From Cydia pomonella (lineage: Eukaryota; Arthropoda; Insecta; Lepidoptera; Tortricidae): DNA of 64,000 nt. The position numbers were made by a program, and so were the translations under genes. Of the stretch, positions 58,001 to 64,000 are shown piece after piece; position 1 is the stretch's first letter, and each line of letters begins with the position of its first letter. The notes under the pieces are model-generated. The model had not been told where the DNA came from and ran no database searches. It saw nothing but the letters and a program-made list of their open reading frames with translations. The stretch covers positions 10,191,056-10,255,055 of the forward strand of contig NC_084704.1 in NCBI RefSeq assembly GCF_033807575.1, in the 5' to 3' direction.

Positions 58001-60238
58001 CTAATTTAGTTTTTGCATTTGTACTGGTAAAACTGTTTTTGTTTTTAATCACTTTTAAGGCAGTTTACTAAAACACTACTGGACTTATAATTATTTATTA
58101 AAGTACTTACTCTTTATTTGATTTGGGAAAATCTTTTGTTTAGTTTTTATTAGTTTTAAGTTCTTTTGTTAGCATAAGATTAATTGACTTGCTTTTTATT
58201 GTAATAAAATTCTAGTACTTAATTATTCTTAATCAACGGCTACACACTCTACAACTATACAAACTTTAAGTGGTGACTACTAACTACTGGGTTTTTTCCT
58301 TTTACCAGTGGTAACTACTGGGAATTATTTTTCCCAACTTATAACAACTTGATTAATTGGCTTGCTTTTTATTGTAATAAAATTCTAGTACTTAATTATT
58401 CTTAATAAATGGCTACACACTCTATAACTATACAAACTTTAAGTGGGAACTACTGGTTTTTTTTTCCTTTTACCAGTGGTAACTACTGGGAATAATTTTT
58501 CCCAACTTATAACAACTTGGTTGTAACTTGTAGGAATAACCCGAATCTTTCCATTTATTTATTTTTGTTTTTACACGCTTTATACATACGAGTATATCAT
58601 AGTTATGCATATTAAAGGATGACTCACATTAGAACGACCCGGGTCCGGGCCGATGCATCCGACACTTCGTGCCCTATAGAAAGCATCACGTGATCACCTG
58701 TCATCTGTCATAGAAAAAGAAGTGTCGGTTGCCTCGGCCCAGACCCGGGCCATTCTATCGTGAGTCATCCTTAACTTGGAGCCGTTAAAATAGAACATTC
58801 TAACGATATCGACTTTGGTCAAATCTAATGTTTGTAATGTCGTGTTTGAATATTAAACTTTCCTAGTTATTTTTATTAACTATATCAAAAAAGTATAAAT
58901 AGTAGTCACATTCACATACCAATCTAACCAATATGGCTTTCTCCGCCTCCAGCAGCTTCTCCTGCGTGAAGGCGTGATTGGCGTATTTGACAAGCTTGGA
59001 CGCAGGTATGGGCGGCCCGTGGTGCTTGGACGCGATCCAGTACGCGGCCGCACCCACTAGCTGCATGTTCTCCAGCGTCACGTTGCCTGTAGTCAGCACC
59101 GTGTCCAGGTACCACGCCGCGGTCTGAATGGTGGCTGGGTTGCCGTCTATGCCCTAAGTTTAATTCAATTCTCAATAACAAATATCACTATGAAACGTAA
59201 TTCGTACTATTTTCTCTATAAAACAAATACGGAGATCTATTTTAGAAAACGAAACAGTTATGGTATTCATAGAAATCATAGAGCATCATTCGCTGTGAAT
59301 AGGAATACAGGAGATTATAGTTAATTTTAATTAACGTAACACACATGATACATACGTTAATTTTCATCAACCAGTTGATAACGCACGCTCTCGTCTCGCT
59401 CTTCACCCGTGGAAGTGCCACTGCTTTCGTTTCGACTTGTAAGAGGTATAATAGAATTTCAGCCGTGTATTCTCTTTCCATACTAGCCATGTACGATTTT
59501 TGTACTGTAAATTAAATGACACAAAACTTAAATAGTAATCCAACCATTACCATTACTTAACATTTACAAAATACAGAAATAAGAAATAGGTATATAGAAG
59601 GCGAATATTCAATCATTTTGTTAGTTATATTCTTACGTACATAAATCAGGTGACTGCATCCTCTCACGAACCGTTTGATTGAAATTAAGTCTCCGTTTTG
59701 CTCGGCCATCTACCCTTGCCTGATTTTCCAGTGGTGTTAAACCTTGCAGCTCCCTGCTATGAGGTCTCTTCAAGCTTCGCTTTATATTCTTCACCCTGGC
59801 TGGAACCAATTTGTTAAGACCCGGGGTACTTGCTGATAACTGTTTCTTATTAGCAAGACCATCTTTATCCTTTTCGTTTGTGTCATTTTCCTCATCACTG
59901 CTAATAGTAATGACGCTCGGCTCTGAAATTCTTCTCTTATCATCTTGGTACGCAACAGAGTTGAAATCTTCACAACCCCGTCGCACTGTTACGAATTTAG
60001 TGTCAATTTGAAAAGGACTCTTTGGTCTATTGAGAACGCTTTTATTTTGTGAATTGCTTGGGCCAGCCACGCATAGCAAATTCAAAGAGGACACATGATC
60101 ATTGAGTCCATTAGGGCCAGCTAATGTATTCAATGGGGGTCTCTCGCTTAATTTTTTCAGCAATCGGTTCGGCAAAGGTGGCAGAGGTGCCAGTGGTATA
60201 GGAATCCTTGTTTTCGCTTTTGCATTTTCTTTGTCCAT
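55081..60238 (-). CDS. Divergent mitotic-type cyclin
   Basis: Predicted 476-aa cyclin that would bind and activate a CDK. Exons: 60238-59641, 59504-59356, 59153-58920, 57155-56917 and 55291-55081; GT/AG throughout, phases consistent (1431 nt). The first exon must use the GTACGT donor, since the GTAAGA two bases on gives a stop. N-terminus: MDKEN contains a KEN box (residues 3-5) and RPPLNTL (33-39) resembles a D-box, both APC/C degrons. The cyclin box starts near residue 205: MEREYTAEILLYL, then TRACVINWLMKI where mitotic cyclins usually have MRAILVDWL. Exon 3 has QLVGAAAYWIASK followed by HHG instead of the usual acidic pair, then FTQEKLLEAEKAIL. Exons 4-5 form the second fold (DYLCYFAWWCN, YIAQTLVDAANEL). 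It resembles A/B cyclins but cannot be placed more closely. Start: first in-frame ATG, giving the KEN box. Confidence 0.87.
55395..55544. mobile_element. MITE-like inverted repeat
   Basis: 'gtacccacaacacaagtctt' at the left end is the exact complement of 'aagtcttgtgttgtgggtac' at the right end. Inside, 'gggacttattcaatttgtgt' pairs with 'acacaaattgactgagtccc'. Non-coding, in intron 4 of the cyclin gene. Confidence 0.85.
56060..56180 (-). mobile_element. tRNA-derived SINE, third family, copy 1
   Basis: The minus strand carries a near-complete tRNA-like head: 'ccggtctggcctagtgggta', 'ctgcctatgaagccgatgg' and B box 'gggttcgaatcctgg'. A related copy with the same flank ('catgactcag') is at 61455-61580. 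It lies in the last intron of the cyclin gene. Confidence 0.75.
56425..56840. mobile_element. Fold-back element with nested palindromes
   Basis: The ends 'acacaaaactgtgttcgc' and 'gaacacagttttgtgt' pair. The centre pairs 'tgcccacaagctggtaacta' and 'tgcccacaggagagaaaact' with 'agttttctctcctctgggca' and 'agcttgtgggtatgca'. Arms of about 200 bp are interrupted by short mismatches. The open frame 56712-56912 is partly arm sequence. In the last intron of the cyclin gene. Confidence 0.8.
57370..57510. repeat. Cluster of taactactgg motifs
   Basis: Several direct and inverted copies of 'ggtaactactgg' / 'ccagtagttacc' occur within 140 bp ('ggtaactactgggaatattt', 'ggttactactgagattttt', 'ccagtagttaccactagta', 'ccagtagttaccatcaac'). 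The same motif marks the tandem duplication at 58180-58522. It lies in intron 3 of the cyclin gene. Confidence 0.65.
57640..58001. mobile_element. Fold-back element
   Basis: The left arm 'gaaaatggaggacccgcgcg', 'caaacgtagtcctcattttc' and 'aaatagctatgcc' is mirrored by 'ggcat'-like 'gacatagctatgtt', 'gaaaatggggactacgtttg' and 'ggccgtcctctttcctctta'. A partial relative lies at about 26400-26640. It is in intron 3 of the cyclin gene. Confidence 0.65.
58180..58522. repeat. Tandem duplication of ~170 bp
   Basis: The segment from 'attaattgacttgcttttta' through 'ttctagtacttaattattct', 'ggctacacactct' and 'ccagtggtaactactggga' to 'cccaacttataacaacttg' occurs at about 58180-58350 and again at 58351-58522 with few differences. 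Intron 3 of the cyclin gene. Confidence 0.85.
58614..58772. mobile_element. GC-rich MITE-like inverted repeat (family G), copy 3
   Basis: It begins 'aaaggatgactcacattaga' and ends 'ctatcgtgagtcatcctt'. The inner blocks 'gacccgggtccgggcc' and 'ggcccagacccgggcc' pair. This copy has the best-matched ends of the three. It lies in the cyclin intron next to exon 3. Confidence 0.8.
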
Positions 60239-61130
60239 ATTCCACAAAAGTCTAAAGCTATAAACACTAATTATTTTACCTTATTCTTGTTCTATTGCAC
60301 TTAGCTCCCAGGCACGACCAGCGCGACCGTTAATATGTTTAAGATAAATTATGCCAGGTAGGTGCATAAAAATCTCATAGCGGGGTTGGACTACCCACAT
60401 TATTTTTCTTATGAATTTAACCGTATTATTTTTGGTCACTGACTGGATTGTATTGTAAGCTATTTTATGTCGCTTTATTATAACAAATTCAGTGTTGTTA
60501 TTGAGTAAAGCATAAACATTAAGAGGGAAGCAAATAGTAGTATAATATACAGGACAAAGAGAGCCCTCTCGTGAAACTTTTTTGTATCCATTTTGAAGCG
60601 CCACCTGTAATTCCTAGCAACGCACGCATGTTATGAACTCTCACTTAACACTAATCAATAGGTTAACGAGCCACATCAAGAGTATTTTGCTTTCCACAAT
60701 GTACTATTTCACTTCTACATATTTTCCATTCTCCATTATTTTTTTGTATGTTATTGACACAATGAAAAACTAAGTTTATAGGTTTTTCTTTTTACATTTG
60801 CAACGCTTTAAAAATCTTTTAAAACGAAACCTATGAACCTAGAATATATTATGCTGAAGCGATTGACACCAACATCAAAGCGATTTGTTTAGATTTAGTT
60901 AGTGAAAAACGTTTTCTCCCGAAAAGGATTTTCATAGAAAAAGTAGTGTTATTTCGCTAGGGTCGAAAAGCTATTCTTCCCTCTCAAATTTAGTATACCT
61001 GAACTATGGAATGACATTTCTATGAAATTGTAGGGAAAAAAGACAGATAATTATGATACCTACCTATCTAGAATATGTGTTCGATGCCATATAAACATTA
61101 GTGTTTAGAAGTTTGGTATTTATACAACGT

Positions 61131-61319
61131 GTTACACCAGCCAATGAAAGTGGGGTGGGTACACGTTGTATAAGTCATACTGAGCAACTTTTACTATGAT
61201 ACCAACCTCGAAATCGCGATAAAAAATTGACTCTCCCATAAAAGATATCAACACCAGTATGACCTATATACAACGTGTACCCACACTACTTTTAGTGGCT
61301 GGTGTAACACGTTGTATTA
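61131..61319. mobile_element. MITE with ~40-bp terminal inverted repeats
   Basis: The left end 'atacaacgtgttacaccagc' plus 'gggtacacgttgtat' is the complement of the right end 'gctggtgtaacacgttgtat' plus 'atacaacgtgtaccc'. The short interior is non-coding. Confidence 0.85.
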
Positions 61320-61454
61320 GCAATGAATAAGTTAAAAAAATTATATTTAGGTACAATCTTACACAGATCGATCTAGCCCTAAAGTAAGCAAAACTTGTAG
61401 TATGGGTCCTAGGCGACAATGTACATATGTACGTATATAGATAAATACATACTT

Positions 61455-61580
61455 ATTTACATAGAAAACACCCATGACTCAGAAAAAAAATCTGTGTTCA
61501 TCACACAAATAAATGCCCTTACAGGGACCATCGACTTCATAGGCAGGGTCTTTACCCACTAGGCCAGACCGATCATCAAA
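61455..61580 (-). mobile_element. tRNA-derived SINE, third family, copy 2
   Basis: It shares 'ggtctggcctagtgggta', 'ctgcctatgaag' and 'catgactcag' with 56060-56180. The B-box region is damaged by a deletion. Confidence 0.65.
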
Positions 61581-61944
61581 CAATTGATTATATTCAAGGG
61601 GTAGTTAATTCAATAAGGCTTATGTGGAGGATTAAACTTTATTTCAATAAAAATAAATATAATCTTAATCACGATCACAACTGCCACTAAAATAAATAAT
61701 ACCTTAATCTAATTACTTAAACCTACGCTGTGTACTTTCAATTATCAAATGCTTCTGGTTTACTTTCTCATAGATTTAAGATTAAAAACAATTACAGTCA
61801 ATTAAATTCACAGCAAAACATAATGCTCCAAATTGAAATAAAAAGATTCACAAAAACAAACAGTTGACTAACGGCTTATTGCTCCTGAATTGTACTCAAA
61901 AATAGTAATAGAAAATTAAGTCCTTTGTTTCTTAAAATAATTGA

Positions 61945-62513
61945 TTAAATTTCGAACGGCGTCGGTGCTTCTGGGTCTATGACTTTTCCAGCAATAACCA
62001 CCAAGTTGTCAAGGCGATCAATGATGAAGAACATGAAGGGTCGGTCGACGCTGAAGCGGCGTGGTTCTTTGATGCTGGACAATGGGATGTTCTTAAGAGA
62101 CTCCTGGACTGCGTTAATTGCTGAAAAATTAAACGTAAGAAAAGGTTATGACGTTATGAGTTCATTAACTATACTTTGTGTGTAATAAAGACTTCAAAAT
62201 AAGATTTTAAGTAGCTTGAAACTGATTGTATGAGACCAATATAAAGAAAGAAATAAACGAATGATCCGTATCCATGCGTTGATAAGAAAGAATTCGTGCA
62301 AGTGAGGAAATTTACGTGCGTTACGTGTCGAACAGACGCCAAAGCTTATAAGGCTTTCAAATATCTATCTATACCTGACAGTTGTGACGCAGAGGTGTCC
62401 GCGTTGTCGACGCGAACCGCTACGTGCTGGACCAGCTCCTGCACGAAGAGTCCCTCCGCTGAAGAAACACCCGACAGCTCGGCGTCGCGGCTGAAGATGC
62501 TGCTCACTCCGAA
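61945..62513 (-). CDS. Second serpin, C-terminal two exons (partial)
   Basis: The last two exons of a serpin gene whose upstream part lies beyond 64000: 62513-62375 and 62120-61945 (stop TAA), phase-1 junction. The first encodes FGVSSIFSRDAELSG, EGLFVQELVQHVAVRV. The second encodes FSVDRPFMFFIIDRLDN, LVVIAGKVIDPEAPTPFEI. This is the usual strand 5A to C-terminal serpin region. The hinge, just after HVAVRVDN, reads ADTSASQLSAIN instead of a Gly/Thr/Ala-rich inhibitory hinge, so it may be a non-inhibitory serpin; the sequence cannot settle that. It has the same orientation as the 45-53 kb serpin but is not a close copy: 103 C-terminal residues share only the family pattern. Secretion cannot be judged without the 5' exons. 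Confidence 0.88.
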
Positions 62514-62656
62514 CTGCAATATCAATTATATATAAAGATACATTTTAACGTTTGCTACAACATAAAAATGTTCGTTCCGGTCAGTAAGATGGAGCCTCAC
62601 GTATGTTTGTAAATACTTTATTGTCCATAATACAGGTGAAAACACAAGATTAATAA

Positions 62657-63259
62657 AAACCGGCCAAGAGCATGTCGGGCCACGCTCAGTGTAGGGTTCC
62701 GTAGTTACTCTTCGGTCACAATAAGCTAAACTGGAGCTTAAAGTGTAGTTAGTAAATGGTACCTTTCACCCGAGTTAAACAAATAGGCAAATTTGCATAA
62801 TCAGTACCTAATTAAAGTAAGTCTTTTTACTATGAAGGGAAAACTTTTTGCGATAACTCAAAAACAGCTAAACTGATCATGTCCGCTAGTTTTCATTTAA
62901 TGTCTTTCTTAAGCTCTACTTCCACGATTTTTTACATATTTTTTGGACCTATGGTTCAAAAGTTAGAGGGGGGGGACACATTTTTTTTTTCTTTCGGAGC
63001 GATTATCTCCGAATATACTCACTTTATCAAAAAATGTTTCTTGAAAACCCCTATAGTTTTGAAAGACCTTTCCAACGATACCCCACACTCTAGGGTTGAA
63101 GCGAAAAAAAAAGTTCACCCTCACTTTACGTGTAGGGGAGGTACCCTAAACAAAATTAAATTTTTAGATTTTATTGTACGACTTTGTCGGCTTTATTGAT
63201 TTATATATCCATGCCAAATTTCAGCTTTCTAGCACTAACGACCACGGAGCAAAGCCTCG

Positions 63260-63318
<59 letters not shown>

Positions 63319-63376
63319 GGACATGGCGAAACTATAAGGGTTCCGTTTTATGCCATTTGGCTACGGAACCCTAAAA
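62657..63376 (+). repeat. Interspersed repeat family 2, complete copy
   Basis: It starts 'aaaccggccaagagcatgtc', passes 'gcgataactcaaaaacagc', 'ttatctccgaatatactcac' and 'gacctttccaacgatacccc', and ends 'actataagggttccgtttta' with 'ctacggaaccctaaaaa'. It is the longest copy. The open frames 62879-63393 are repeat sequence. Confidence 0.8.
63261..63318. repeat. (CAGA)n microsatellite
   Basis: About 14 uninterrupted copies of the tetramer within the family 2 repeat, expanded from the shorter 'gacagacagacggaca' motif found in other copies. Confidence 0.95.
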
Positions 63377-63424
63377 ATGGTATTTTATACTAGAAGGATA
63401 TATCTATATATAGAGATATACACT

Positions 63425-63835
63425 ATATACTAGAGAGCTTTTCAGTCGAGTACCGTGCTTACGCAACGAAGCTTGCTGAGTTGCCTAAGTAAGGTACGAG
63501 ATTGAAAAGCTAGATTATATCACCATTGTTTACAATACTTTTTCCATGCGTCATCTAAAACAATACTTTTATTACTATAAAACCTTAATAATCAATGAGA
63601 ATTGGTAAGTATCTCAGTAGACATAAATGCGCGACTCCCGCCCCGCACCCTGCGCCCCTTTAGTCTTTTCTATAGGACGTGGGTGGGTGGTGGGTGGACG
63701 CGGCGGCACGTGATTAGATAAAATTAATAGTTTTTTTACTACAGCGTATCGAAATGAATTTTATAATTAAGTTGCACATGAAAAGTACGCAATTATAGTT
63801 TAGTATACGAAATCTTATTCAACCATTACTGTCGA
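63425..63835. repeat. Dispersed repeat, related to 40495-41100
   Basis: It shares 'gcttttcagtcgag', 'taagtatctcagta', 'gcgcgactcccgccccgc'-like sequence, 'tttagtcttttct' and 'aaaagtacgcaattata' with the copy in transporter B intron 3. It lacks the extra middle segment. Confidence 0.65.
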
Positions 63836-64000
63836 CGAGTAGAAAAATATACTTTTTGAGTGAAATAGGTATGCCATTAAATGCGAAGTTCTTGTTTTAG
63901 TGTCTATCAAAGTCTAGAAAATCTGTCGCAAGGATGACATACTTATTAGCCCGCAAATCTCTAAGTATGATCTTGATAAAATATTATTAATTAATTGTTA

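Larger units (their letters stand above)
60239..61944. other. Intergenic between cyclin and second serpin
   Basis: The cyclin promoter should lie near 60250-60600. No TATA box is obvious. A palindromic MITE (61131-61319) and a tRNA-derived SINE (61455-61580) are listed separately. The minus-strand open frame 60281-60604 shows no recognisable domain and is not called. Confidence 0.4.
62514..64000. other. Intron of the second serpin, continuing past the edge
   Basis: A family 2 repeat (62657-63376) with a (CAGA)n run and a second dispersed repeat (63425-63835) fill most of it. No further serpin exon was recognised before the window ends. Confidence 0.55.

Noticed and set aside
59791..60011. 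Open frames on either strand overlapping cyclin exon 1
   Set aside because: They are out-of-frame shadows of the cyclin N-terminal exon.
60281..60604. 107-residue minus-strand frame upstream of the cyclin
   Set aside because: No recognisable domain or splice support, and it lies where the promoter or 5' UTR is expected.

Overview
The window looks like nuclear DNA from a lepidopteran insect (moth or butterfly). It is AT-rich, has short exons with GT..AG introns, and has long introns packed with tRNA-derived SINEs, non-LTR retrotransposon fragments and many kinds of short inverted-repeat elements. Several repeat types, such as those carrying the 'gggttccgt' / 'cggacagacagacgg' signatures, resemble repeats common in Lepidoptera. 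That assignment rests on recognition and not on a database search. Species cannot be determined.

Left half, plus strand. Two tandem paralogues of a facilitative sugar (trehalose-type, MFS) transporter sit at 4533-18165 (7 coding exons, 523 aa) and 32498-44624 (8 coding exons, 516 aa). Both were reconstructed exon by exon with consistent splice phases. They share exon phases and lengths except that the first copy lacks one intron, and the first copy carries two decayed tandem duplicates of its exon 4. Between them (20043-26330) lies a cluster of small secreted-protein exons: two, possibly three, divergent Kazal-like units, each a Cys-rich exon, two of them followed by a 254-nt terminal exon. 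A possible decayed Kunitz-type exon lies at 24513-24630.

Right half, minus strand. A complete serpin gene at 45268-53008 (7 coding exons, 570 aa) has a signal peptide, a long Gln/Asn-rich N-terminal extension and an inhibitory-type hinge with predicted P1 Leu. A divergent two-fold cyclin at 55081-60238 (5 exons, 476 aa) has an N-terminal KEN box. The last two exons of a second serpin at 61945-62513 have a degenerate hinge, and its 5' part lies beyond the right edge. The transporter and serpin gene pairs are convergent around 44.6-45.3 kb.

The rest is intron or intergenic sequence. It holds SINEs, LINE pieces, at least ten kinds of fold-back/MITE-like elements, several with copies at more than one place, and simple repeats. 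The theme most worth following is the concentration of protease-inhibitor coding sequence (Kazal-like, a possible Kunitz remnant, two serpins) around a transporter duplication. No prokaryotic system, CRISPR array or clearly new genetic system was seen.
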